DNA of 64,000 nucleotides from Methanolinea sp. (GTDB lineage Archaea; Halobacteriota; Methanomicrobia; Methanomicrobiales; Methanospirillaceae), in NCBI GenBank assembly GCA_016699325.1, contig CP064971.1, positions 806,001 through 870,000 on the forward strand. The letters are read 5' to 3'. A program made the translations under genes and the position numbers. A model generated the notes under the pieces. The model worked only from the letters and a program-made list of their open reading frames with translations. It searched no databases and was not told the DNA's origin. Below, in pieces: positions 1 through 9,018 of this stretch; the first letter of the stretch is position 1, and each line of letters begins with the position of its first letter.

Positions 1-658
1 CGGCATGGAAGGCCTGGAACCGGTCTATCATGAGCTTCAGCTCTCCAGGGACCGTGCTGGTATATACCGGCGTGCAGATCACGAGGAGACGGGCGTGGCG
101 GAGGGAGGCGATGATCCCTTCCATGTCATCGTGAAAAGTGCAAAAACCGGTATTGTAGCACTGGTAGCACCCGGTGCAGCCCCTTATCCAGAGATCGTGG
201 GGGAATACCACTTCCACAGAGCTTCCCGCCTCCTCTGCCGCGGCAGCAACCCAGCCTGCCATGATGCTGCAGTTGCCATCTGCCCGCGGGCTCCCCTGGA
301 TGATGAGCACATCGTTTTTCCGGGAGTCAATCGGCTCTCTCACCTGCTCAAGGTGGACAGCAAAAAACGCCTCCGGATCGCGGGAGAGCAGGTCTTCCCA
401 CTTGTCTGCCTCCCTGCGGGCAACCGATTCGGCATCGAGGGGATCCGTTGGAGAATATTCGTAGGTATTGGTCCGGAAGAGGGCGAGGGTCCGGTCACCG
501 AGGAGGAGCCGGAGCGTGTACAGGCGCATTCCCGGGTAAAGGGCGGAGAGGTCGCGGCGGGTCAGGACCATGGTGTAGGATCCTTCACGACCCCTCACCT
601 CCCGTTGTTCGAGGACTTCCCCGGGATCCTCCATACCGATTGGGTCGACCCGGTGCAT
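1..658 (-). CDS. Iron-sulfur flavoprotein / NAD(P)H-dependent FMN reductase (partial, cut by left edge)
   Basis: Read directly on the minus strand, this frame stays open from an ATG at 658 to the window edge (219 codons seen). Residues 1-110 are an unrecognised N-terminal extension. From about residue 115 a flavodoxin-like fold begins, with the FMN phosphate loop QGSPRADGNC (121-130), then a compact cysteine motif C161-x2-C164-x2-C167-x5-C173 as in Isf-type iron-sulfur flavoproteins, and a VYTSTVPGELK segment typical of NADPH-dependent FMN reductases. Family members are soluble two-electron to one-electron switches fed by ferredoxin. It is divergent from the permease at 740. The frame is also open upstream of 658, so the start is uncertain. 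The long plus-strand frame over it is a shadow. Confidence 0.72.
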   Translation of the reverse strand, partial: MHRVDPIGMEDPGEVLEQREVRGREGSYTMVLTRRDLSALYPGMRLYTLRLLLGDRTLALFRTNTYEYSPTDPLDAESVARREADKWEDLLSRDPEAFFAVHLEQVREPIDSRKNDVLIIQGSPRADGNCSIMAGWVAAAAEEAGSSVEVVFPHDLWIRGCTGCYQCYNTGFCTFHDDMEGIIASLRHARLLVICTPVYTSTVPGELKLMIDRFQAFHA

Positions 659-739
659 GATAAGCGTATTTCCGGAATGATTACACGCGATGTCGTAAGG
701 CTCTTTTTTATCGCCGGCGAACTGATCATGATCTATATC

Positions 740-1999
740 ATGGATCCCCTCCCTGCATTCGGCCTGACCCTCGTTGCCATCTCTGTTGTCGGTATCCGGT
801 TCCGGATTTCCCCGTTCTTCACGCTGGTAGGCGGGGCCCTCTTCTATGGCATCCTCACCGGCCTTCCACCGGATCGGATCGTGGCGGTCATGACAGCGGG
901 TATCGGGCAGGTGTTCGGGCTCTTCGCCATCATCATCTTTTCAGGAGCAGTGATCGCGAAGATACTCGAAGAACAGGGGCAGGTTGCAGAGATTGTGTCA
1001 GACCTCAGGAACTGGTTGAAAACCCCGGCAGCTATCTCCGGATTTTCCGGATACCTGCTGGCACTCCCGGTAGCCTGCAGCATCACGGCATTCATTATCC
1101 TTGAACCGATTGTCGGGAGCCTCGGAAGTGGCGAGTCGCGCCGGGCATGGCTGGCACTGGCGGCCATCGGGAGCCTCATCTCGTTCGGGCTTGTCTACCC
1201 GACACCGGTCACCATCCCGCTCATCAAATCGCTCATGGCAGGGCAATCCCCCTTCATCTATGAAGTGGTAGCAGTCACCCTTTCCCTGATCCTGCTTGCC
1301 GGGATCATCGTGTTCAGACCGGGTGCAGCCAGTGCACTGCCCGGAGAGGCCGCGCCCCGTGGCGGGGCTGAACCGCCTGGGGAGGGATCTTCGTCATTCC
1401 ACTACCGGGCCTGGGCTCCCTTCGCTGCCATAATCCTCGCCATTCCACTTGGAGCAGCACTCGGCCTCTCCACCGGCTCCCTCATACAGGTGATCATGCT
1501 TGCCGGCGCGGTGACCGCCCTGATCCTTGCCCCCCCACCTGTCCGGGTATCCGGGCTCCACCGGGGAGCGAAACATGCCGGGCTCATCATCTTTGACATC
1601 TGCGGTGCCGGGGCGCTGGCCGCCGTCATCCTCGAGTCGGGGTTTGCCGGGGCTGTACTGGGGGAAATATCCATGATTGCCCCCCTTCTCGCGGCACCAT
1701 TCATTTTAGCAGCGCTCCTCCAGACCGCCCAGGGCTCGCGGGTGGTAACAGCCGTGATTTCCGCCGAAGTCCTCCGCGGGACGGCTGTGGCGGCAGCCCT
1801 GCACCCCATCGCCCTGGTCCTGATGGTTATTGCCGGGACCTTCGTCTTCAGCTACGTGACCGACCCGTTCTTCTGGATTGTGAAACATGCCACCGGCGAT
1901 GGGTATCGGGAGATGATCACCGGTTATACCCTTCCGGTTGCAGCATGCGGGCTTGTCATCTTCTGTGCTGCCCTTATTCTCCAGGGCCTGCTCCTGTAG
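740..1999 (+). CDS. GntP-family (gluconate:H+ symporter-like) permease
   Basis: A 419-residue, almost entirely hydrophobic protein with about 10-12 membrane segments. The N-terminal half has the VFGLFAIIIFSGAVIAKILE segment and the C-terminal half has a PFILAALLQTAQGSRVVTA segment, both resembling GntP/Gnt-II carboxylate:proton symporters. Substrate cannot be read from sequence; gluconate or another organic acid is only the family default. The frame is open far upstream but that part antisenses the flavoprotein; ATG at 740 (or 728) is chosen because hydrophobic sequence begins there. Its 3' end overlaps the convergent nitroreductase gene by 26 bp. Confidence 0.7.
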   Translation: MDPLPAFGLTLVAISVVGIRFRISPFFTLVGGALFYGILTGLPPDRIVAVMTAGIGQVFGLFAIIIFSGAVIAKILEEQGQVAEIVSDLRNWLKTPAAISGFSGYLLALPVACSITAFIILEPIVGSLGSGESRRAWLALAAIGSLISFGLVYPTPVTIPLIKSLMAGQSPFIYEVVAVTLSLILLAGIIVFRPGAASALPGEAAPRGGAEPPGEGSSSFHYRAWAPFAAIILAIPLGAALGLSTGSLIQVIMLAGAVTALILAPPPVRVSGLHRGAKHAGLIIFDICGAGALAAVILESGFAGAVLGEISMIAPLLAAPFILAALLQTAQGSRVVTAVISAEVLRGTAVAAALHPIALVLMVIAGTFVFSYVTDPFFWIVKHATGDGYREMITGYTLPVAACGLVIFCAALILQGLLL

Positions 2000-3041
2000 A
2001 ACATGAGCCCCGCGTGAAGGCATTGACCGGACGGCGGGGAGCATGCGGGGCCGGGCGGGCGTATCCCATCCGGAAGAACACCTGGATGGTCCGGCTCGCG
2101 GGAATACCGAGGAACTCGTGCAACGCGGAATTGAGATCCTTCATGCCGGGATAATCGGCAAGCAGCTGCGTCATAGGCTGGAGAGAGAGCCCGATCGATT
2201 GCGCCGTGAGCGCTACCCGCTCAAAAGCCCTCCCCGCGTTCAGTTGCTCGACCCGGAGGTTCCCGGTTGTGGTAATCCAGCCAAACCCCGCAGCGGATGA
2301 CGCCTGCAGGCGGGAAAGCCTGATCAGGGTTTCCTTTAACAGGAGCTCTTTCCTTTCGCCGGAAAGAAAAGCGCATTTTAACCGGAATCCCGCTTGTGAG
2401 AGGGAGCCGAGGCCCAGGTGGGAAAGCCCGTATCCGTCCTGGCGGTACGTAGTGCCGGGGATATCCAGGAACGACCGGATTTCCCGGAACCGCCGTTTAT
2501 CGTCGAGGGCAAGAGCGGTTGCCTGTTCTACAAAACCAGCCAGCACCGGTAGTGAGCCGGTATCGGTTATCATCCCCAGAGGGATCGCGAACTGGTCGTA
2601 GGATTCCGCGAGGCGGGTGAGCATCGCGGTGCTGATTGGAGAGTGTTCATACGGCCTCCTGTTGGTCTGGCGAAGGGGAAGTGCCGCGGCAAGTGGATCA
2701 CTTTCCTTCCCAGGACTTCTGTCAAGGTCGATCCGGGCCACCGGGGCGGAGAGATCCAGGCCGGTTCCGGGCCATCCTGCGGGAAAGAAGGTGATATCGG
2801 TTGAAAAACCCAGGGCACCGGCGGCGATGTCCAGGTTTTCGATGAAGGCTCCCTGCGCTATGATAACCTGGCGGAAGTCCGGGTCAAGTGCCGGAAGGAC
2901 CCGGGCCGGGTCGGTAAAAAGCTCGATCCGTGCAGGGCCGTGGAAACGGACCAGCCATGGCTGGGTATTGAGAGGGCTCGGGGCGGTCCCGGCCCGGGAC
3001 GCGAGGGCCCGGAGGAGTTCCTCCCCGGAAAGAGAAGTCAT
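1974..3041 (-). CDS. Nitroreductase-family (Acg-like) FMN protein
   Basis: A 355-residue soluble protein. The start region SPLNTQPWLVRF matches the family's S-x-x-N-x-Q-P-W FMN-contact motif, and QTNRRPYEHSP is the N-R-R motif seen in Acg-type nitroreductases of mycobacteria and archaea. These proteins bind FMN and are larger than ordinary nitroreductases; the physiological substrate is unknown. ATG at 3041 has GGAGG seven bases upstream and overlaps the stop of the preceding SemiSWEET gene (TGATG), so the two are probably co-translated. Confidence 0.75.
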   Translation of the reverse strand: MTSLSGEELLRALASRAGTAPSPLNTQPWLVRFHGPARIELFTDPARVLPALDPDFRQVIIAQGAFIENLDIAAGALGFSTDITFFPAGWPGTGLDLSAPVARIDLDRSPGKESDPLAAALPLRQTNRRPYEHSPISTAMLTRLAESYDQFAIPLGMITDTGSLPVLAGFVEQATALALDDKRRFREIRSFLDIPGTTYRQDGYGLSHLGLGSLSQAGFRLKCAFLSGERKELLLKETLIRLSRLQASSAAGFGWITTTGNLRVEQLNAGRAFERVALTAQSIGLSLQPMTQLLADYPGMKDLNSALHEFLGIPASRTIQVFFRMGYARPAPHAPRRPVNAFTRGSCSTGAGPGE

Positions 3042-3346
3042 CACCGTCCCTCCATGCCATCAGCAGCAGTCACCGCCATAACAGGTCTTTCCCACCGGTA
3101 TTTGAGGTAGATTCCCACCGAAACAAGGAGCGTTACGAGGCTGACGATATTGGCCATGATGATGATGCTGTCCCCGATGAAGAACCCGTAGAAGGCCCAG
3201 AGCGATACACCTGCCGTAAACTGGCAGAGCGTTGCCAGGCTGACATCGGCCACCGATCTCGTCCGGTACATCTTCACCATCTGGGGGACGAACCCAAACA
3301 TGGTGAGGAGCGCAGCAACGATTCCAACGAGAACCCAGGGAGTCAT
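3041..3346 (-). CDS. SemiSWEET-type small sugar transporter
   Basis: A 101-residue protein with three membrane helices. It carries the PQ-loop signature FGFVPQMVKMYRTRS (P21, Q22) in helix 1 and a conserved Asn in MANIVSLV of helix 3. SemiSWEETs form homodimeric sugar uniporters in the cytoplasmic membrane; the sugar is not inferable. Translationally coupled to the downstream nitroreductase, an association with no obvious functional meaning. Confidence 0.85.
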   Translation of the reverse strand: MTPWVLVGIVAALLTMFGFVPQMVKMYRTRSVADVSLATLCQFTAGVSLWAFYGFFIGDSIIIMANIVSLVTLLVSVGIYLKYRWERPVMAVTAADGMEGR

Positions 3347-3579
3347 GAACGGTGTTTCAGAAGGTTACCGTAGTATGGGGATCTTTCAAGGGAAAACAAT
3401 ATCCTTCATGATCCGGAAAACCGCGTTTCACACGGGAGAGAAGGAGACGTGCATAAAAAAAGCATGCCCCGTGCCGGAAAAAACCAGGGAAATGGCTTAA
3501 TCACCAGGCAGGGCCCCCTGGATGGAACGCCTGAAACGACCTGACCGGGAATCCGGGGGCAAAGAGTCGGGAAACAACA

Positions 3580-3876
3580 TTATTTATCCAGGGCCTTTGC
3601 TTTCGACTCGATGGTGGCTTCTTTATCCCGCCTGTCATCTATCCGTATCTCAGAAACGATTCTTCTTACTCCCGATTCGAAAACGGAATTGTGTGCTCTT
3701 TCAATTGCGGTGAATAACTCCGCAAGGCTTTCTGCCTCTATGAGAGTCCCCATTGCTTCCGGTTTGACACGGATGCCCTCCTGCTTTTCCAGTTCCTTGA
3801 CCGCATCCTTCACGTAACGGCTGACGGACGTTGTACTTGTGCCGATGGGGATCAGGCTCCATTCAGCGATGATCAT
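3580..3876 (-). CDS. MTH1187/YkoF-type thiamine-binding protein (DUF77)
   Basis: A 98-residue soluble protein. MIIAEWSLIPIGT, TSVSRYVKDAVKEL and the central GTLIEAESLAELFTAIERAH are the typical segments of the MTH1187 family, a ferredoxin-like fold that forms tetramers and binds thiamine or HMP in characterised relatives. Single gene with about 230 bp of intergenic DNA before SemiSWEET and 80 bp after the MFS gene. A GGGGAG lies upstream of the ATG. Role in thiamine salvage is inferred from family only. Confidence 0.85.
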   Translation of the reverse strand: MIIAEWSLIPIGTSTTSVSRYVKDAVKELEKQEGIRVKPEAMGTLIEAESLAELFTAIERAHNSVFESGVRRIVSEIRIDDRRDKEATIESKAKALDK

Positions 3877-3958
3877 GGTTTCTTTGCTCCCCGGGTAGAC
3901 CGAAAGATTTCCGGTTGGCTTCCGCCTGGTGCTGAAATACCCGCATCACAGGTCCTGT

Positions 3959-5377
3959 TCAACTCCTTTTTACCCTCGCGGAAGTGGTTTGTCGGTCCCG
4001 GGAAATGAATGCCCCGATCAGGGTAATCATGAAGAAAACAAGGAAGACCAGCTGCATGCTTGCCAGGAATGCCCCTGAATTGCCGGGAGTGAGGGGCGAG
4101 TCCCCGATAAGGAGGGAAAAAGCGACCATCACGACAGCCATGCTCACCATCATACCAGAGTTCCGCATGGTTGCAACCATCGATGATGCGAGGGTATAGT
4201 GGTATCGTTCCACACTTCCCATGATTACTGTCATATTGGGGGCGGAGAAGAGCCCAAGACCTGTTCCGATGCCGGCCAAAATGAGAATAATGAACCCTGT
4301 TGATGTCATCTCTCCTACAAAGGAGAGAGCCAGGAGGCCTGAGGACGTGAGCACCATCCCCGAAGTGGCGAGAAGGGAAGGATCGGTCCGGTCCGAGAGC
4401 CTTCCTGCAACCGGCGAACAGATCATCTGGAAGAAGGGCTGGATGAGCAGGATCGATCCTGCAGCAGCCGGAGACATGCCCCTGACCACCTGGAGGTAGA
4501 GGCTCATCAGGAATGTCACGGCAAAAGTGGCGCTGTAGTTGATGAAAGCGGCGAGATTCGAGCGGGAGAAAACGCGATTCTCCCGCAGGAGCACGATGGG
4601 GAAGAGCGGATGGGGCCGACGCTCTTCCACCGCGAGAAAGATGACCATGGCAATTGCTGATGCGCCGATCAGGGCGACAGATGCCGGTTCAGGAACCCTG
4701 GAAATCCCTGCCGAGAAGAGGATCAGGACCAGGGCGGAAAGGGACGCACCCTGCCAGTCAAAGACATCCCGCCGGGGTTCGTTCAGCACCGGCGGAAACC
4801 GGGACACATTGAGGAGGACTGTACCGCCCAGCATGACTGTAACAAAAAAGATACTCCGCCACCCGAAGAACTGTGTCAGGAGGCCTCCGATGAACGGGCC
4901 GAGCATAAGTCCGGCATACACGGATGTCACGTTGATCCCGAATGCCCGTCCCCGCTCTCCTGGAGGATAGAGCTCGGCGATGATGGCGACCGCATTGCCA
5001 AAGAGCATTGCACTGCCAATACCCTGGAGAAACCGGAACGCAAGAAGGGCGGGAGCTGACGGGGCGACGATAGTGATCGCCGATGCGACCGTGTAGAGCA
5101 GGGTACCCCACCCAAACACCCGGCCCCTTCCCGCAATATCCCCCAGCATGCCTGCCGGCAGGAGAAAAATTGCGGTGGAGAGGAGGTAGGCGGTAGGGAC
5201 CCAGGAGAGGGTGACGGCATTGACGCCAAACTCTTCCCCGATAATGGGAAGGGCGAGGTTGATGCTGGAACCGGTGAAGGGGTTTAGGAAGGTTCCGATC
5301 GTCACCATCACGAGGATCAGGGACCGGGATAACTCTACATGGGGAGAAGGATGCGGATCCGTCATGGTGGTGATCAT
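3959..5377 (-). CDS. MFS drug-efflux transporter, DHA2 (EmrB/QacA) family
   Basis: A 472-residue polytopic membrane protein with about 14 hydrophobic segments, the DHA2 topology. The first cytoplasmic loop has the MFS motif A-like PAGMLGDIAGRGRVFGWG, and helix 5 has the antiporter motif GLMLGPFIGGLL. Members expel hydrophobic compounds by proton antiport. ATG at 5377 and at 5365 are both possible. The tail past the last helix is short and basic. No regulator is adjacent; a decayed CBS gene lies just upstream. Confidence 0.85.
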   Translation of the reverse strand: MITTMTDPHPSPHVELSRSLILVMVTIGTFLNPFTGSSINLALPIIGEEFGVNAVTLSWVPTAYLLSTAIFLLPAGMLGDIAGRGRVFGWGTLLYTVASAITIVAPSAPALLAFRFLQGIGSAMLFGNAVAIIAELYPPGERGRAFGINVTSVYAGLMLGPFIGGLLTQFFGWRSIFFVTVMLGGTVLLNVSRFPPVLNEPRRDVFDWQGASLSALVLILFSAGISRVPEPASVALIGASAIAMVIFLAVEERRPHPLFPIVLLRENRVFSRSNLAAFINYSATFAVTFLMSLYLQVVRGMSPAAAGSILLIQPFFQMICSPVAGRLSDRTDPSLLATSGMVLTSSGLLALSFVGEMTSTGFIILILAGIGTGLGLFSAPNMTVIMGSVERYHYTLASSMVATMRNSGMMVSMAVVMVAFSLLIGDSPLTPGNSGAFLASMQLVFLVFFMITLIGAFISRDRQTTSARVKRS

Positions 5378-5404
5378 GGGGGGGCGGCAGCGGAAAGGTG
5401 CCTC

Positions 5405-5880
5405 TCAAGAGCTTTCAGATACCACTCCATTAATGTTTTCGTCTGAATCGCCCGTCAGGGAAAAAGGGGCACGATTGCCAAATCCCGGGCTCTCCTTCCC
5501 GGCGATCCTGGCGATGTCTCCCAGCTCCCTGGCGGGTAGCCGGATCAGTCAGGAGGGCAAAGTCGCCGTCCCGTGGCATTGGCGATAGGCACCTGCCGGT
5601 TTCAATGGCCTCAAAAAATGCCGGTGTCTTTCCTGGTGGTGACTGTATCTCTGGTCATGATGCTCTCGATAAGGGGCGATTCGGGATCCCCGTCGGCCAA
5701 CTCCCTTGGGGCGCAATATCGCGATCGGTCACGATACCCACTGGTTTATGGTTTTTTTGTGATCACAATGCACCCGATATCTTTCTCTCATCAGTCCGGA
5801 GACGAAACGAAGGGTGGCGCCAGGTTTCACGTTGAGCACGTTGGTCTTGGCCCAGGTGTAAGCGGTCGTGAGGAAACCTC
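5405..5880 (-). pseudogene. Decayed tandem-CBS-domain protein
   Basis: This 560-bp gap is a broken gene. Pieces of a CBS pair appear in successive frames: NVLNVKPGATLRFVSGLMRE near 5790-5840, IVTDRDIA near 5735, ESIMTRDTVTTRKDTG near 5650-5680, and a C-terminal ELGDIARIAGKESPGF near 5500 that stays open to a TGA at 5405. At least three frameshifts separate them; one falls at the T7 run near 5750-5757. The upstream start has also been lost. CBS pairs normally bind adenosyl nucleotides. The number of lesions makes sequencing error an unlikely sole cause. Confidence 0.65.
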
Positions 5881-5937
5881 GTGTCCAGGTCTGCCTTGCC
5901 TTTGGATCGCGATGTCGTACTATACAGGTCCCGGCCT

Positions 5938-6747
5938 TCAGACCACCAGCCGTCTCCGCATCAGCCAGGTGGAGAGGATAAAAAAGACCAGGGTCACGAT
6001 TCCAATCCACGCAAGGCTGTAGGGTACAAGTGGAGATAGGTCGGCCAGGGTGAGCGAACGAGTTACAATTACCAGCTGGGTGAGCGGGAGGAAGGCGATG
6101 GCCAGCAGCTGGACCAGCGCGGGAAGAATGGAGAGCGGGAAGAATGTGCCTGAAAAGAGGAACATCGGGGTGATAAAGAGGAAGGAAGGGTAGTTGAGAG
6201 CATCGATGCTCGGGGTGATCGCTGTAAAGCACATCGCGATGCTGGCGAAGAGGAGGCCGGCCAGGAATGAAAAGGGTATAACCAGGAGCGATGAAGGGAG
6301 GTTGACCACTCCAAACAACGTGAGGACGAGGAGCATTCCCGAAGAGTAGATGAGGCTTCGTGTAGCCCCCCAGATGAGTTCTCCGGAAATCACATCGTCG
6401 ATGGAAAGGGGGGTTGCCACCATGGCATCGAACGTTTTTTGGTAGTACATCCTGACAAACGAGGAATAGGTGCATTCGAAGAATGCCGTGTTCATCATGG
6501 AGATGGAAAGGAGGGCCGGCGCGATGAACTTCACGTACGGGATACCGTCAATCTCACCGATAAAAATCCCAAGGCCGAAACCGATGGCCAGGAGGTAGAG
6601 CAAGGGCTCGATTAACGGCGGCAGGAAGTTCACCTGGTAGGTCTTGAAAAAGACATCCCAGTTCCGCCGCCATACCTTGAGGCAGGACCGTGAGAGTCGG
6701 GGAAAGATGTAGGTGTTCTCCGGGGAAGGCCCCCGCCGGTTAGTCAC
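5938..6747 (-). CDS. ABC-2 type transporter permease (DrrB-like)
   Basis: A 269-residue permease with six membrane helices, an N-terminal amphipathic stretch (VWRRNWDVFFKTYQVNFLPP) and the ABC-2 C-terminal signature with GTFFPLSILP. It partners with the ATPase immediately upstream. Start is taken as the GTG inside GTGACTAA, which overlaps the ATPase stop; the frame is open farther upstream but that is antisense-free coding DNA of the ATPase. The complex probably exports lipids or drugs; substrate unknown. Confidence 0.85.
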   Translation of the reverse strand: MTNRRGPSPENTYIFPRLSRSCLKVWRRNWDVFFKTYQVNFLPPLIEPLLYLLAIGFGLGIFIGEIDGIPYVKFIAPALLSISMMNTAFFECTYSSFVRMYYQKTFDAMVATPLSIDDVISGELIWGATRSLIYSSGMLLVLTLFGVVNLPSSLLVIPFSFLAGLLFASIAMCFTAITPSIDALNYPSFLFITPMFLFSGTFFPLSILPALVQLLAIAFLPLTQLVIVTRSLTLADLSPLVPYSLAWIGIVTLVFFILSTWLMRRRLVV

Positions 6748-7654
6748 GAAGCACCCTCCCGGTGAGCTTGAGAAAGACATCCTCAAGAGAACCTCTGCGA
6801 ACAAAGACCCGGCCGGGACTGCACGTCTCAAAGAGCCGTTTTGCCACCTCGCGGGGCTGGCTGGTAAAGACCTGGACAATGTCCCCGTGTATATCGAACG
6901 TTTCTCCCAGTTCCTCGAGACAGGAGATAACCTCGGGGGTATGATCGGCCTCAACGATGTCGCTTCCCACGTACCGCGAGATCAGTTCACCGGGGCTCCC
7001 CTCCACGAGGATTTTTCCGCCGTCCATAATCACCAGGCGGTTACAGAGCCGTTCCGCCTCTTCGAGGTAGTGGGTGGTGAGCACGATGGTGTTTCCCGCA
7101 GCCTGGAGGGCCTTGAGCTTCTCCCAGATGAGGTGGCGGCCCTGAGGGTCGAGACCGATGGTGGGCTCGTCGAGGACGAGGACCTTTGGGTGGTTGATGA
7201 GAGCGCGGGCGAGGAGGAGACGCCGTTTCATACCCCCGGAGAGTTTGTCGATCTGGACATCGCGTTTCTCGGTGAGCTGGACAAAGGAGAGGAGTTCCCT
7301 GGCACGTTTTTCGGCCTCGACACCAGGGATATCGAAGTAGTGGGCATACGCGATGAGGTTTTCCAAGCAGGTGAAATCCGTATCGAGGTTCGATTCCTGG
7401 GGCAGGACACCGAGCTCTGCCTTGATAGTCCGGGGATGGGTTGCCGGGTCCATTCCAAGGACGGTAAGAGTGCCGGCAGTCCTCGGCGAAACGCACTGGA
7501 TCATCTTCATGGTGGTGGTTTTTCCTGCTCCGTTTGGCCCGAGAAAACCGAACACATCGCCTGCAAAGACCGAGAAACTGATACCATCAACGGCGACGAG
7601 GGCGCCAAAAAGCTTGGTAAGGTTTTCGGCTTCGATTACAGGGTTCCCCTCCAT
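6740..7654 (-). CDS. ABC transporter ATP-binding protein (DrrA-like)
   Basis: A 304-residue cytoplasmic ATPase. Walker A GPNGAGKTT at residues 39-47, Q-loop QESNLD, signature LSGGMKRR, Walker B VLVLDEPTIGLDP and the switch His in VLTTHYLEEAE are all intact. The C-terminal extension (about 235-304) matches the DrrA-type regulatory tail. Overlaps the permease gene by 8 bp, so the pair forms one exporter operon, divergent from the AAA-ATPase at 7765. Confidence 0.92.
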   Translation of the reverse strand: MEGNPVIEAENLTKLFGALVAVDGISFSVFAGDVFGFLGPNGAGKTTTMKMIQCVSPRTAGTLTVLGMDPATHPRTIKAELGVLPQESNLDTDFTCLENLIAYAHYFDIPGVEAEKRARELLSFVQLTEKRDVQIDKLSGGMKRRLLLARALINHPKVLVLDEPTIGLDPQGRHLIWEKLKALQAAGNTIVLTTHYLEEAERLCNRLVIMDGGKILVEGSPGELISRYVGSDIVEADHTPEVISCLEELGETFDIHGDIVQVFTSQPREVAKRLFETCSPGRVFVRRGSLEDVFLKLTGRVLRD

Positions 7655-7764
7655 CCCCGATCCCGGTAACCTGTACAGAACCTTTCCTAAAACAGGCTTT
7701 CGATCGGCACCACAGCTCCTGCCGCATCGAAGATCTTTTGTTCATTGCCAAAGAATGCTCATGC

Positions 7765-9018
7765 ATGCCCATAAGGGAGATCTCGGTGGTAAATTTCAAG
7801 AGCTTCAGAGAGATAAGGATCGAGCCTGATTGCTTCAACATCATCATCGGGTCGAACGCATCGGGAAAATCGAACCTCATCCAGATCTTTAAATTCATCA
7901 GGGATATCGCAAAGTATGGCCTGAATAACGCAATTTCACTCCAGGGTGGAGTGGAGTATCTCAGGAATACCACGATCGGACCAGCGATGCCGTTCTCTTT
8001 CAGAATCCTGTACTTGCTCGAAGAGAAAAGGCGGGATGTCATCGCTGTGAAAGAGGGTCTCCCTATCTATTTTGAGCCATACGAAATCCTGTACGAATTC
8101 TCGCTCTCGTTCTCGGATAGCGGTGATAATTATGAAATTTCCCGCGACCTGCTGGTGATAACCGGAACCTTTTCCCGCCCGGGGACCCATGAGCGGTGCG
8201 AGCTCGGGATGGGGAGGATCACGCTGGCCAAAGCCGATCACTCGGTTGCCTACGCGATTGTTCCGCCGGACACCATCGAACTCCGCGACCAGGAGCTCTT
8301 CCCACAATATTTCCAGAAACATGAGATCCCGTCCCGCTGGCTGATCATGAATCTCCCCATCGCGGTCCCGGGCATCCCCCCGCTCGAGTGGCTATTTCGT
8401 GGGATGAAAGTCTTTGACTTCGACCCGCTCCTCCTGAAGCGGGCGGTCCCTATCGTCGGAAAGACCGAGCTTGAGAAAGACGGCGGCAACCTTGCCATCG
8501 TGATTAAGAACATCCTTGAAGACCCGCACAAGAAAACCGAGTTCCTGCGCCTGATCCGCGAGATGTTGCCGTTCATCGAGGAGGTTGCCATCGAAAAGTT
8601 CATGGACATGTCCCTGTTTCTGAAACTGAAGGAGACCTACAGCAGCGGTAAGTACATCCCGGCATCGATGATATCTGACGGCACCATCAATATCCTTGCC
8701 TTGATCATTGCCCTGTATTTCGAGAAACGGCCGGTCACGGTCATCGAGGAGCCGGAGCGAAACATCCACCCATTCCTTATCTCTCAGCTCGTCGAGATGC
8801 TGAAGGATGCGGCACGGACCAAGCAGATCATTGTCACCACCCACAACCCCGAGATGGTCAAGCATGCCGATCTGGAAGACATCCTCCTGATATCAAGGGA
8901 CCGCAGCGGTTTCTCGCAGGTCATCCGCCCCGGGACAAAGAAGGAGATTCGCACTTTTCTTGAACATGAGATCGGGATCGAGGATCTCTTCATCCAGAAC
9001 CTCCTTGGGATGGAATGA
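7765..9018 (+). CDS. AAA-family ATPase (AAA_15/21, OLD-like), ATPase half of a two-gene module
   Basis: A 417-residue SMC/RecF-like ATPase. VNFKSF opens the ABC-type fold, Walker A GSNASGKS lies at 29-36, the family signature segment SMISDGTINILALIIALYFE precedes Walker B VTVIEEPERNIHP, and a switch region IIVTTHNPEMV follows. Such ATPases occur in OLD nucleases, Gabija and PARIS. Here it lacks a fused TOPRIM domain, which is instead encoded by the next gene, overlapping by 4 bp (ATGA). ATG at 7765 starts the conserved PIREISVVNFKSF; the frame also offers 7738. Defence function is inference from architecture. Confidence 0.85.
   Translation: MPIREISVVNFKSFREIRIEPDCFNIIIGSNASGKSNLIQIFKFIRDIAKYGLNNAISLQGGVEYLRNTTIGPAMPFSFRILYLLEEKRRDVIAVKEGLPIYFEPYEILYEFSLSFSDSGDNYEISRDLLVITGTFSRPGTHERCELGMGRITLAKADHSVAYAIVPPDTIELRDQELFPQYFQKHEIPSRWLIMNLPIAVPGIPPLEWLFRGMKVFDFDPLLLKRAVPIVGKTELEKDGGNLAIVIKNILEDPHKKTEFLRLIREMLPFIEEVAIEKFMDMSLFLKLKETYSSGKYIPASMISDGTINILALIIALYFEKRPVTVIEEPERNIHPFLISQLVEMLKDAARTKQIIVTTHNPEMVKHADLEDILLISRDRSGFSQVIRPGTKKEIRTFLEHEIGIEDLFIQNLLGME

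Noticed and set aside
5..739. N-terminal third of a 664-codon plus-strand frame
   Set aside because: It has no membrane or other domain character and is antisense to a clear Fe-S flavoprotein frame; the permease starts at about 740.
6713..7669. 318-codon frame antisense to the ABC ATPase
   Set aside because: Shadow of a gene with intact Walker motifs.
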